Of a stretch of 47,815 nt of DNA, positions 1 to 6,467 are shown one piece after another (positions within the stretch are counted from its first letter, which is position 1; every line of letters starts with the position of its first letter). The translations under genes and the position numbers were made by a program. The notes beneath the pieces are model-generated. The model saw nothing but the letters and a program-made list of their open reading frames with translations. It was not told the DNA's origin and made no database searches. This stretch comes from Alloyangia pacifica (GTDB lineage Bacteria > Pseudomonadota > Alphaproteobacteria > Rhodobacterales > Rhodobacteraceae), in the NCBI RefSeq assembly GCF_900116195.1, contig NZ_FOZW01000024.1, positions 1-47,815 of the forward strand, read 5' to 3'.

Positions 1-424
1 CCCGTAGCGCATTGATGGTCTGTGTCCTCTGGCGGACAAACAGATCGCGGGTTCGAAAGACCATGGCGCGTGCTTGCTGTCGGGATGACTTCGGCTCGAC
101 GAACCTCATGGTCGGCCGGCTGGCTGCTTCAGCTATGGCCTCCGCGTCAGCCGCATCGTTCTTTTGACGCTTGACGAATGGCTTGACGTAGGCAGGCGGC
201 ACCAATCTGACGGTATGTCCCAGAGCACCGATCTCACGTGCCCAGTAGTGGGCCGTGGCGCAGGCCTCCATAGCAACCACGCAGGGCGGCAAATCTGCGA
301 AAAATGCCAACACCTGACCCCGTGACAGCTTCTTGCGAATAGCAACGCCGCCATCGGCCGTCGCACCATGAACCTGGAAAACCCGCTTTGCCAAATCCAG
401 CCCAACAATGGTAATTTCTGTCAT
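1..424 (-). mobile_element. IS110-family transposase, N-terminal part (runs off the left edge)
   Basis: Reading the minus strand from the ATG at 424 gives an uninterrupted frame of 141 codons to the window edge. It opens with a VGLDLAKRVFQVHG segment, followed by VAMEACATAHYWAREI and KRQKNDAADAEAIAEA. These carry the Asp, Glu and paired Asp residues of the DEDD (RuvC-like) catalytic domain of IS110 transposases, which catalyse site-specific insertion. The C-terminal domain lies outside the window. The element end lies between this start codon and about position 520, where homology to the interrupted ATPase gene stops. IS110 elements usually lack clear terminal inverted repeats, and I see none. 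Confidence 0.9.
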
Positions 425-519
425 GGATACTTCCTCCCTCTTGTGATGTGACCCACATCACCTTGGCACATTGCGATGCCGTCGGGAGGGGGTATCCACC
501 CCATCAGTTCTGGGTGGAA

Positions 520-780
520 ATCAACAAAGACCCAACCCTGCGAAGACGCGACGCGGTTGGGGTCTCCGGTCGCCATGTCGATGGCGTCCCTTGCGAAGGC
601 TTCGAGATCGACCTAGGGAAGTACCACGCCTGCACCATTCAACTCCCGCGACACGATCTTCCTGCCGGGCTCCTCGACAGTTTCGAAGCCTCTGGGCGCG
701 AGTTCGGCCAGCAACGTCGACTTCCCGCCCCCCGAGCAGCTGGAAAGGACCACGTGCTGGCCGCCATGGCCGTTTCTCAT
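520..780 (-). pseudogene. P-loop AAA-type ATPase, truncated by IS110 and carrying an in-frame stop
   Basis: The ATG at 780 has a GGAGAG ribosome site and follows the upstream mscS stop by 30 bases. The frame shows an N-terminal beta strand, Walker A CSGGGKSTLL, then ELAPRGFETVEEPGRKIVSREL. A TAG stop interrupts it at 613-615, at a point where related ATPases usually read Leu-Pro-Trp. The same frame continues after the stop with VDLEAFARDAIDMA and SSQGWVFVD, which still matches the family. Homology ends near 520, where the IS110 end begins. So the gene has both a nonsense change (probably TGG to TAG) and a 3' truncation. Such small ATPases bind and hydrolyse NTPs; the specific role is unknown. 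Confidence 0.75.
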
Positions 781-810
781 CGGACTTCTCTCCAAGTTGT
801 CAGCCGCTCC

Positions 811-1767
811 TCACGCCTCGATGCGCTCTGTCTTGGAAGGCGCTGCGAATATCCGTGCGACCTCCGTTTCATGATCGACGGGAAGCATAGCTTTCCCGTG
901 AGGACGATTCAGCTCGATCTGCATTCGTGGGGTCGGGACTTTCGCTTGTCGCAGCGCGCGATCGATCAGAGACAGCAACTCGTCCCGGCAATCGACGTCT
1001 CGTTCGAAGCGCGACAGCCAGAACCGGACCGCATAGGAATTGCCGTCGCTGCCCAGTTCCTGGACGCGGACATCCGGTGCCGGTTCGATCTGAATCAGAC
1101 ACGCTTGGCCTACCGCCTTAAGGATCAATTCCTTGGCGGCGTCCACGGGAACCTCATGCGCAAGCTTCAGAGATAGCTGCGCGCGATACTGCGGTTTCGG
1201 GGCGGAGTAGTTGATGATGCGTCGGCGCGCGATCTGGCTGTTCGGCAGGATCATGTAGGTCGAGTCCAGCGTCAGGAGCCGTGTCGTGCGCCAGCCGATC
1301 TCGATGACCTTGCCTCGTGCGACCTGCTCGATATCGACCCAGTCCCCAATCCGGTAGGGTGCTTCAACGCCCAGTGCGATGCCAGACAGCGTGTCGGCCA
1401 CGACGTTCCGGATCGCGAAACCCAACACCGCGAGTATCAAGCTCGATCCCGCAAGCGCGCCAAGGAGACCTTGTTCCAGCAAGAGCGCGGCAGAGGCCAC
1501 GATGGCGGCGAAGAACAGCAGAACCGCCACGAGATCCCGAAACAGGCGCGGGTATGGACGCTTGTCGCGTCTCTGGCGATCTGCGAACAGGCCGAAAAGC
1601 CGGCTACCGAGCCAGGCCGCAGCAAGACAACCGACAACCCCCCCAAGCAGGCGGAGAGACATTCCGACCCGCCGCTCAATATCCTGATCGTAGATTAGCA
1701 GGCCGGTGGCGACAAGAAGCAGGATAGAAGGCCAAATCAGTCGACGGAGATGTGAGAGAAGTCTCAT
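811..1767 (-). CDS. MscS-family mechanosensitive ion channel
   Basis: A 318-residue inner-membrane protein that would open under membrane tension and release solutes during hypo-osmotic shock. Hydrophobic helices are visible near residues 10-26, 37-58 and 77-97, followed by the pore-lining TM3. TM3 shows the family pattern LAVLGFAIRNVVADTLSGI, followed by a beta-domain segment PYRIGDWVDIEQVARGKVIEIGW and LPNSQIARRRIINYS. The C-terminal alpha/beta domain follows to about residue 300. Its start overlaps nearly the stop of the zinc-ribbon gene (1769), so the two are probably co-transcribed, with the broken ATPase gene downstream. The length is that of the short single-domain MscS group. Confidence 0.88.
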   Translation of the reverse strand: MRLLSHLRRLIWPSILLLVATGLLIYDQDIERRVGMSLRLLGGVVGCLAAAWLGSRLFGLFADRQRRDKRPYPRLFRDLVAVLLFFAAIVASAALLLEQGLLGALAGSSLILAVLGFAIRNVVADTLSGIALGVEAPYRIGDWVDIEQVARGKVIEIGWRTTRLLTLDSTYMILPNSQIARRRIINYSAPKPQYRAQLSLKLAHEVPVDAAKELILKAVGQACLIQIEPAPDVRVQELGSDGNSYAVRFWLSRFERDVDCRDELLSLIDRALRQAKVPTPRMQIELNRPHGKAMLPVDHETEVARIFAAPSKTERIEA

Positions 1768-1768
1768 G

Positions 1769-1996
1769 TCAGCAGCCCTGTTGCTGGTGCCGCGATGGTC
1801 GACGAGACCGGCACTGGAGGCAGGTCACCGCGGCGCCGGCATGTCGCTCGACGGCAGAGCCACAACGGCGACAGGAAATTCGGATGATGGGGGTAGCGCC
1901 CCCGAAATTGTGCCGACAGTTGGGGCAACGATGAGCGGCTGCGCGGGGAAGCGATGCCTTGCAGGACGGGCAGGCATGCGGACGGTGACGATGCAT
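1769..1996 (-). CDS. Small zinc-ribbon protein
   Basis: A 75-residue protein beginning at the ATG at 1996, chosen because an AGAGGA ribosome site precedes it; a longer in-frame start exists but lacks one. It contains CPSCKASLPRAAAHRCPNC, then CRRCGSAV and CLQC. These are four Cys-x2-Cys knuckles that would form two zinc ribbons. It ends one base before the mscS start, so the genes are translationally linked. Function is not recognisable; rubredoxin-like or nucleic-acid-binding ribbons are both possible. Confidence 0.6.
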   Translation of the reverse strand: MHRHRPHACPSCKASLPRAAAHRCPNCRHNFGGATPIIRISCRRCGSAVERHAGAAVTCLQCRSRRPSRHQQQGC

Positions 1997-2137
1997 GAGA
2001 TCCTCTTTCAACGGGAAAAAAAGGCGCCGAAGCGGCGATTGCCGATATCCCGGAAGGAGCATCGTGGCTTCGTCAGCGCATCGAGCGGCTCCTTCCGGGC
2101 AGAGCATGGGCTTCGGCAGGGCTCCGGGAATGTGGGC

Positions 2138-2581
2138 TCATTGTGCCTCCAGGCCTTCAGGGACATCCTGGCATGCGACGTTGAGCACGGTCAGAACCCG
2201 CCGTTCTCCGTCCCTAGTGTCCCAGTGGATTGATGCGCCCTCTGCCAGTCCTATCAGGGCAACCCCGATCGGTGTCAGGATCGAGATCCGCCCGCGCGCA
2301 ATGTCGGCGTCTTCCGGAAAGACTGGCGTTACCGTCTTTTCCTGGCCGGTCGTTTCGTCGCGATAGGTGACCGCGCGCCCGATAGCCACAACGTTCTGCG
2401 GGAGCTTCGCCGCCGGAACGATACGGGCCCGACCGATTTCCCCGAGCAGTCGGTCAGCAAGGTCCGGGTTGCGCTGGATCGCGCCCTCGGCAAGTGCCTC
2501 GAACCTACCCAGGCAGTCAGCGCTTATGACGACCTTGGGCCGCCGACCGATGCCGGGAGAGGTGGAGCGTTGTTTGTTCAT
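2138..2581 (-). CDS. rnk: Nucleoside diphosphate kinase regulator Rnk (GreA/GreB C-terminal-like)
   Basis: A 147-residue protein with a short basic N-terminus, a helical segment (about residues 15-55) and a C-terminal FKBP-like fold of the GreA/GreB/Rnk type. That fold is marked by IGRAVTYRDETTGQEKTV, FPEDADIARGRISILTPIGVALIGLAEG and a hydrophilic tail. Rnk proteins bind RNA polymerase near the secondary channel and influence nucleotide metabolism. The strong match to LTP-G-ALIGL is typical. Unlike the two related genes nearby, it has no peptide-encoding leader. The upstream sequence holds only a plain ribosome site (AAAGGAAAC). Confidence 0.82.
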   Translation of the reverse strand: MNKQRSTSPGIGRRPKVVISADCLGRFEALAEGAIQRNPDLADRLLGEIGRARIVPAAKLPQNVVAIGRAVTYRDETTGQEKTVTPVFPEDADIARGRISILTPIGVALIGLAEGASIHWDTRDGERRVLTVLNVACQDVPEGLEAQ

Positions 2582-2664
2582 CGTAGTTTCCTTTCAATCT
2601 ACTTGTCGTGTGAGTGAATTATGGGTGCCCATAGTCCCCGACCCGCGAGGGACGGATCAAAGCA

Positions 2665-3132
2665 TCAGGCTGCGGCGTGGTCCGGCGACGGACGCACATC
2701 CAGTACGACGACGACTTCGATCTGACCGTCGTCCCGCAGGAGCGGAACCTTCTGCAGCTTTCGCATTCCGATCAGGGTGGCTCCAAGCAATGAAGCAACG
2801 AGGATATGTCCCGGGACCGGCGCGGGGTTCATGGAAAGCACGCCGCTGCGAGCGCCCTCACCGCTGATCATGTAGGTGACATGGGATCCGGCCACGACGA
2901 GATCAGGCGAAGCCGGCTCGAGAGTTCCGCGCGAGATTCGCAGCTTGTGGCGCAGCAGCCCATTCAGAAGAGGGGGGTTTGGCGAATTCCTCGTTCTGCG
3001 ATGGCGGAGCAGGCGCTCGATACCGAGCCGGTCGTCGACAGTGAGGAGAAAGCCTGTCTCGACAGCGGAGCGTTCAAAGAGTGATCGAAAGGCACTGCCG
3101 GCAGGCAGGCGGGTGATCCTGGTATTGGTCAT
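2665..3132 (-). CDS. Rnk/GreA-like protein (paralogue 1), leader-controlled
   Basis: A 155-residue protein starting at the ATG at 3132 with a GGGAGA ribosome site. Its central helical part (DRLGIERLLRHRR, LLNGLLRHKLRISRG) and C-terminal half (YMISGEGARSGVLSMNP, HILVASLLGATLIGMRK) align with the gene at 4675. They also share the GATLIGM turn of Rnk/GreA C-terminal domains. It lacks the GreA coiled coil, so it probably binds RNA polymerase without cleavage activity; that is inference. It is preceded by a 150-base leader with a small upstream ORF. The sequence is divergent enough from rnk to suggest a different partner or signal. Confidence 0.7.
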   Translation of the reverse strand: MTNTRITRLPAGSAFRSLFERSAVETGFLLTVDDRLGIERLLRHRRTRNSPNPPLLNGLLRHKLRISRGTLEPASPDLVVAGSHVTYMISGEGARSGVLSMNPAPVPGHILVASLLGATLIGMRKLQKVPLLRDDGQIEVVVVLDVRPSPDHAAA

Positions 3133-3181
3133 GATGTGTCTCCCGGAGCGGTGAAGCCCGCGTTCTCAGATGCAAGGATGC

Positions 3182-3316
3182 GAGAAAGCCCCGGGTGGTC
3201 GCAGACGCGTTTATGCGCAGACCGCCCGGGGACCCGGGCGGTTCAGAAGCAGAAACCGGAAAAGGTTTTCGTCCGTGACCATGAGGAGACCTTAGTCTTT
3301 GGGAGCACCCTGTCAA
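3182..3316 (-). promoter_or_regulatory. Leader module A: promoter, uORF and mutually exclusive hairpins
   Basis: The promoter is TTGACA at 3316-3311, a 16-base spacer, and TAAGGT at 3294-3289. Hairpin 1 spans 3222-3241 (CCGCCCGGG with CCGGGCGG). Hairpin 2 pairs 3220-3231 with 3189-3200 (11 of 12 pairs) and is followed by CTTTCTC. The two stems share the same CCCGGG strand, so only one can form at a time. Hairpin 2 plus the U-rich tract is terminator-like and hairpin 1 would act as anti-terminator. Which one forms should depend on where a ribosome sits on the uORF. Confidence 0.6.
3211..3282 (-). CDS. Leader peptide A (uORF, 23 aa) upstream of Rnk-like gene 1
   Basis: The ATG at 3282 opens a 23-codon ORF ending in TAA at 3211. 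Its core reads FRFLLLNR (residues 8-15) and it begins Met-Val-Thr. Copy B at 4520 has the same length, start, core and final Ala. Differences between A and B in the core are few, and a large part of the coding pattern is retained. No ribosome site precedes it. The predicted -10 box (TAAGGT, 3294-3289) ends six bases before the ATG, implying translation of a leaderless mRNA. The stop codon lies inside the loop of the second leader hairpin. Confidence 0.65.
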   Translation of the reverse strand: MVTDENLFRFLLLNRPGPRAVCA

Positions 3317-3425
3317 TCCTCGAGACCGGGCCGGTTCCGGAATTGACTAGGATGCACAAAGCCCGAGAAAGTGAAGAAGGCGAATTGATGACGAGATCCA
3401 CAAGGCGGACTTCGATGACAGGGGG

Positions 3426-3641
3426 TCACCGACGGCGCGCCTCGAAGTTTGAGTTACGTCGAACTTCCTGGATCGGCCTGCGGTGTGGCAGCGGGATGAT
3501 GTTTGCCGATGTCGTGCGACCACCATCGTCTTCCCAACGCGCCAGGCATTTGGCGCTCGGCTCAGCGACCGAACTCACCATGATCCCTGGCCGGAAAAGT
3601 TCCGGAAACAGCTCTTCGAAATCTGCCTTGCAAATCATCAT
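3426..3641 (-). CDS. Hypothetical small protein downstream of the DUF1127 gene
   Basis: A 71-residue ORF. The start at 3641 is chosen because AAGGAGTG lies five bases upstream. It begins with MMICKADFEELFPELFRPG, has no membrane segment, and ends in a basic tail (RRPIQEVRRNSNFEARRR). I do not recognise a family. It lies about 100 bases behind the DUF1127 gene on the same strand and is separated from it by a strong hairpin, so it is probably the second gene of that transcript. Confidence 0.5.
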   Translation of the reverse strand: MMICKADFEELFPELFRPGIMVSSVAEPSAKCLARWEDDGGRTTSANIIPLPHRRPIQEVRRNSNFEARRR

Positions 3642-3691
3642 TTTGTCACTCCTTTCCATTGCTCCATAGGGAGCCACTACACGGCGAAGGC

Positions 3692-3720
3692 TGCGCACCA
3701 CTGCAGTCCAGTGGTGCGCA
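3692..3720 (-). terminator. Intercistronic hairpin between DUF1127 gene and the 71-aa gene
   Basis: Perfect 12-bp inverted repeat (TGCGCACCACTG, 3692-3703, with its complement at 3709-3720) and a five-base loop. No T-run follows. It could be a terminator, an mRNA-stabilising end, or a processed small RNA, since DUF1127 genes of Rhodobacter are known to be co-transcribed with processed sRNAs. Confidence 0.5.
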
Positions 3721-3739
3721 TTCTCGAGACTAGGGCCGG

Positions 3740-4042
3740 CTATGCGGTTCGGCCGCCGCGCCACCGCGGATCGACCTGCACATCCGAAGAAACTGGACGC
3801 ATGCTCAGTTCGCGATCCGTCAGACCATCGACGACGCGTGGGATTTCGCTGCGATCAATCCCGATATCGCGCAGCAGGCGATCATCCATGCCTCGAAGAG
3901 TTTCGATCATTTTCCGGCGTTGCCAGTGGTGGAATGCGGTCCGGAACCAACGTCGAAACGCTCCGGGCTTTCGGTTGCGCTGAGCGACCGTTCGAGCGGG
4001 AGGGAAGTGAGGGGTATTGGATTTAAAAACGTGGGGGTACAT
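3740..4042 (-). CDS. DUF1127 domain protein
   Basis: A 100-residue protein; the ATG at 4042 has GGAG at a six-base spacing. The C-terminal half carries the DUF1127 (YjiS-like) signature: FRTAFHHWQRRKMIETLRGMDDRLLRDIGIDRSEI, a helix with the W-R-R and L-R-D-I-G-I-D-R pattern. A tail of about 30 residues follows. The N-terminal 40 residues are basic and Pro-rich. DUF1127 proteins are small, stress-induced and implicated in RNA turnover and phosphate or carbon metabolism in alphaproteobacteria. Its leader resembles those of the flanking Rnk-like genes. Confidence 0.85.
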   Translation of the reverse strand: MYPHVFKSNTPHFPPARTVAQRNRKPGAFRRWFRTAFHHWQRRKMIETLRGMDDRLLRDIGIDRSEIPRVVDGLTDRELSMRPVSSDVQVDPRWRGGRTA

Positions 4043-4165
4043 GTCATGCTCCATGACGAAGAAACTGAACCGAGACGCACGCACCACGTCCTCTGGGCGA
4101 CCCCGCACAGGCGTGGTCTTCCGGCCATGTTGGCGCGTTTGTCACTTCGATCGATCTGTTAAGAG

Positions 4166-4318
4166 ATCGAGAAGACCCCGAGGCGCGGACCGGCAAGCGG
4201 CCTGATCCCGCCCGGGGCTACCGGCGGTTCAGTGTGTTTCCTGCGTTGAGCAGGAACCTCCTATGAAGTCTGAACACGATCATGATTGAGATATCGGCAA
4301 TCCGCGTCAGTTTATCAA
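4166..4318 (-). promoter_or_regulatory. Leader module C: promoter and hairpins before DUF1127 gene
   Basis: TTGATA (4318-4313), a 17-base spacer, GATATC (4295-4290), then the uORF. After CTGAACCGCC the RNA has CCCCGGGCGG, a hairpin GATC-A-GGC/GCC-GGTC around 4190-4207 with one bulged A, and a CCTCGGGG-TCTTCTCGA block. That block aligns with the CCCGGGG-TTTCTCGA block of copies A and B. The primary sequence of the middle hairpin differs from A and B but stays paired. Confidence 0.5.
4218..4283 (-). CDS. Leader peptide C (uORF, 21 aa) upstream of DUF1127 gene
   Basis: The ATG at 4283 opens a 21-codon ORF ending TAG at 4218-4220. It contains RRFLLNAG at residues 8-15, matching the FRFLLLNR core of copies A and B at the same distance from the start, and ends in Asn-Arg-Arg. 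The stop lies within the first GC-rich hairpin (CCGCC...CCCCGGGCGG). There is no ribosome site at usual spacing; the -10-like GATATC (4295-4290) ends six bases before the ATG. Confidence 0.55.
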   Translation of the reverse strand: MIVFRLHRRFLLNAGNTLNRR

Positions 4319-4485
4319 GAGGAAGGCGTCGTCTGCGACTTTCTGGCGCTGACGTCAGCAGAGGCGGACGAGGCTCATGGATGACGCCCCGCCAAAGGAG
4401 ATCGCTGACCACGGCCTCATTGTCGCGCAGCAGTGAGGACCAAATCCTATAGTTTTGTCACTTCGCCGCACCACGCCCGTGACGG

Positions 4486-4630
4486 TTGACAGAATCCATT
4501 TGTTGCATAGCTTACATGCATGGTTACGAACGAAAGCTTCTTCCGGTTTCTGCTACTGAACCGCCTCCCTGCCCGGGCGGCGAGCGCGTAACCGCGTTCA
4601 CGGCCACCCGGGGTTTTCTCGAACATTCTG
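4486..4630 (+). promoter_or_regulatory. Leader module B: promoter, uORF and mutually exclusive hairpins
   Basis: TTGACA at 4486-4491, 16-base spacer, TAGCTT at 4508-4513. The conserved block CTGAACCGCC...CCCGGGCGG is followed by hairpin 2 (4572-4581 paired with 4602-4613) and TTTTCTC at 4614-4620. Between copies A and B the stem changes GGTC/GACC to GGC/GCC and stays paired, which supports a selected RNA structure. The leader is about 155 bases from predicted transcript start to the main ATG at 4675. Confidence 0.6.
4520..4591 (+). CDS. Leader peptide B (uORF, 23 aa) upstream of Rnk-like gene 2
   Basis: The ATG at 4520 opens 23 codons ending TAA at 4589-4591. It begins Met-Val-Thr, carries FRFLLLNR at residues 8-15, and ends Ser-Ala. 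It matches copy A in length and in about 13 of 23 residues, although the DNA has diverged. No ribosome site is present. The -10 box TAGCTT ends six bases upstream, so a leaderless transcript is predicted. Confidence 0.65.
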   Translation: MVTNESFFRFLLLNRLPARAASA

Positions 4631-4674
4631 ATAGAGACAACGGGTCTGCTGAGATCAGCCCCTGGGAGATAACC

Positions 4675-5133
4675 ATGACCAACGCACAACATGTGCGGGT
4701 GCCAAATAGCTTTGCTTACGACACCACGCCAGAAAAGCACGTCAACGACGCCGAGTTTTTCCTTCGGCCTTCTGACCGCGCCGACATCGAGTGGCTACTT
4801 TCCCGAGATGACCCCGCGGCACAGAAAATGCCGCGTCTTGTAGAAGGGATTCTGCGCTACAAGATGCGAAAGGCCGGGAAAGCGGTTGGCAAAGGCATCG
4901 ACCAAATCGCATTGCCTATGAAACGCATTACATATGCTGAAAGTACTGGTTCAGTACAAAGAGGCATTTTGACCATGAGCATAATAGAACGGCCGGGCCG
5001 TATTCCGGTGGGATCTCTGCTCGGCGCAACTCTCTTAGGTATGTCAAGACACCAAAAAGAGCCCCTAAAGAAAGAAGACGGCAGTACTGTCATTGTCCAC
5101 GTTATGAAGGTCGAAACCGTGGAACCGATCTGA
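4675..5133 (+). CDS. Rnk/GreA-like protein (paralogue 2), leader-controlled
   Basis: A 152-residue protein. The ATG at 4675 with GGGAGATAACC upstream is preferred over earlier in-frame codons because those lie inside the leader. It shares with the gene at 2665 the helical pattern DRADIEWLLSRDD...LVEGILRYKMRKAGK, YAESTGSVQRGILTMS and RIPVGSLLGATLLGMSRHQKEPL. The C-terminal half is the Rnk/GreA-type FKBP-like fold. The divergent pair 2665 and 4675 encloses the DUF1127 gene, and all three have the same kind of leader. It probably modulates RNA polymerase; no catalytic acidic loop of GreA is present. Confidence 0.7.
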   Translation: MTNAQHVRVPNSFAYDTTPEKHVNDAEFFLRPSDRADIEWLLSRDDPAAQKMPRLVEGILRYKMRKAGKAVGKGIDQIALPMKRITYAESTGSVQRGILTMSIIERPGRIPVGSLLGATLLGMSRHQKEPLKKEDGSTVIVHVMKVETVEPI

Positions 5134-5224
5134 CGCGTCGAGTAGCGGACCGATCTGCGGTAAGGAAGCGCGTGTAACGCGCCGTCTCAGTTAACGTGCG
5201 CCAACATGGCGTCATGGTGCCGCG

Positions 5225-5641
5225 TCAGACGGGTTCCGGTGCGGGGAGGGCAACATCGGCAAGGGTCGAACGGTTGAGGTTCTCGATAAAGGCCATCTCG
5301 GCCACCCGAAGCCGGGTCTTTAGGCGACAGCATCCGTCGATCGTGCAATCCCCGCTGTTCGGTTGAAAGCACTCGACAAGGGCTTGGCCCTCTTCCAACA
5401 CTCGCACCACGTCCCCCAACCGGATTTCCTCGGGGGCGTGGGCCAGGGTTGCACCGCCACCGCCTCCACGGCGTGTCTGCACCAGTCCGGCCCGGCCGAG
5501 TCTCTGCATGATCTTGATGAGATGGTTACGGGAAAGCTGAAATTCCTCGGCGAGATCAGCCGTGGAAAAAGCCCGGTCCGGCGCGCTGGCGAGGCGCATC
5601 AGCATGCGGAGTCCGTAGTCGGTGAAGGAGGTAAGGCGCAT
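5225..5641 (-). CDS. Rrf2-family regulator, NsrR-like
   Basis: A 138-residue regulator: N-terminal winged helix (MRLTSFTDYGLRMLMRLAS, then LAEEFQLSRNHLIKIMQRLGRAGLVQTRRGGGGG). Three clustered Cys follow in ECFQPNSGDCTIDGCCRLK, the spacing used by NsrR to hold an iron-sulfur cluster that reacts with nitric oxide. The Arg-Gly-Gly-Gly wing is typical of Rrf2 proteins. It is divergent from the cyclo-ligase/PAS pair. An inverted-repeat operator lies 17 bases before its start codon, and a near copy precedes the globin gene at 16.2 kb. Autoregulation and control of the globin-cbb3 operon are inferred. Confidence 0.85.
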   Translation of the reverse strand: MRLTSFTDYGLRMLMRLASAPDRAFSTADLAEEFQLSRNHLIKIMQRLGRAGLVQTRRGGGGGATLAHAPEEIRLGDVVRVLEEGQALVECFQPNSGDCTIDGCCRLKTRLRVAEMAFIENLNRSTLADVALPAPEPV

Positions 5642-5657
5642 CTGCCATCCATGAAGT

Positions 5658-5672
5658 GGTATTTACAGTGCC
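5658..5672. promoter_or_regulatory. Putative Rrf2/NsrR operator 1
   Basis: GGTATTTACAGTGCC lies between the divergent Rrf2 and cyclo-ligase genes. It is an imperfect inverted repeat (GGTATT-TAC-AGTGCC) and matches 13 of 15 positions with the site at 16274-16288. The position close to the Rrf2 start codon fits autorepression. Confidence 0.6.
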
Positions 5673-5766
5673 TATTATGGCGCTTATCCAGAGAAGTGAA
5701 TAGTCCCGGCGCGGAGAGACGGCTCCTGCCGCGAAAAAGACTACACCTGAAGTTTGGAGTTCGGAC

Positions 5767-6465
5767 ATGGGCAATGAGTCCAACAGCTTCAAGAGTGAGG
5801 GAAACTTTGCCTCTCCGCCCTGCATGGCGGCAGAGGTCGATCCTGGGTATTTCGACCCCTTGGCCGTAGATCCCGAACAAGCGCGCGACGTGGCCCGGTG
5901 GCGCACGGCTGAACGCAAGCGGCTTCGCGAGGCGCGTCGGACGCTTTCCTCGTCCCAGAGGACAATAGCAAGTGCAGCGCTGATGACAGGCCTGGAGAGA
6001 TTGTTTGAGGAGCACCTTGCCGGGCCGAGCGACGTAGTCGTCGCATTCTATTGGCCGATCAAGGATGAGCCGGACCTGCGACCTTTGATGGTCGAGATGC
6101 AGGCGTCTGGCCGCAGCATCGCTCTGCCTCTGGTGGAGACGCGGGCGGCGCCCTTGGTGTTCCGCCTGTGGACTCCGGAGACCCGGATGGAGCGCGGACA
6201 CTGGAACATTCCCGTGCCGCCACGGGACGCTCCGGAGGTGATGCCGGACGTCGTTCTCGCACCTCTCATGGGATGGGACAGCGAAGGCTATCGCCTTGGC
6301 TATGGTGGAGGGTATTTCGATCGAACCCTGGCGGCGCTGTCGCCGCGACCCTTCAGCATCGGCGTGGGTCTCGCCGCGGCGAAGCTACCCACAATCTATC
6401 CGCAACCCCACGATATCCCGATGGATGTCATACTCACCGAGCGTGGGTCCGCAGTCGGAGGCTAA
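5767..6465 (+). CDS. 5-formyltetrahydrofolate cyclo-ligase family protein
   Basis: A 232-residue protein of the MTHFS family, which uses ATP to convert 5-formyl-THF to 5,10-methenyl-THF. A basic RTAERKRLREARRTLS segment (about residues 47-62) and FYWPIKDEPDLRPL are followed by the ATP-site motif GWDSEGYRLGYGGGYFDRTLA and the terminal PHDIPMDVILTERG. The first 40 residues extend beyond the usual family length of about 190. The next gene begins two bases after the stop. This pair next to an Rrf2 regulator recurs in Rhodobacteraceae nitrosative-stress neighbourhoods as I recall. Confidence 0.88.
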   Translation: MGNESNSFKSEGNFASPPCMAAEVDPGYFDPLAVDPEQARDVARWRTAERKRLREARRTLSSSQRTIASAALMTGLERLFEEHLAGPSDVVVAFYWPIKDEPDLRPLMVEMQASGRSIALPLVETRAAPLVFRLWTPETRMERGHWNIPVPPRDAPEVMPDVVLAPLMGWDSEGYRLGYGGGYFDRTLAALSPRPFSIGVGLAAAKLPTIYPQPHDIPMDVILTERGSAVGG

Positions 6466-6467
6466 CG

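Noticed and set aside
448..1176. Long plus-strand frame opposite mscS and the ATPase gene
   Set aside because: It is antisense to a clear MscS protein, with no ribosome site and no family pattern; a codon-bias shadow.
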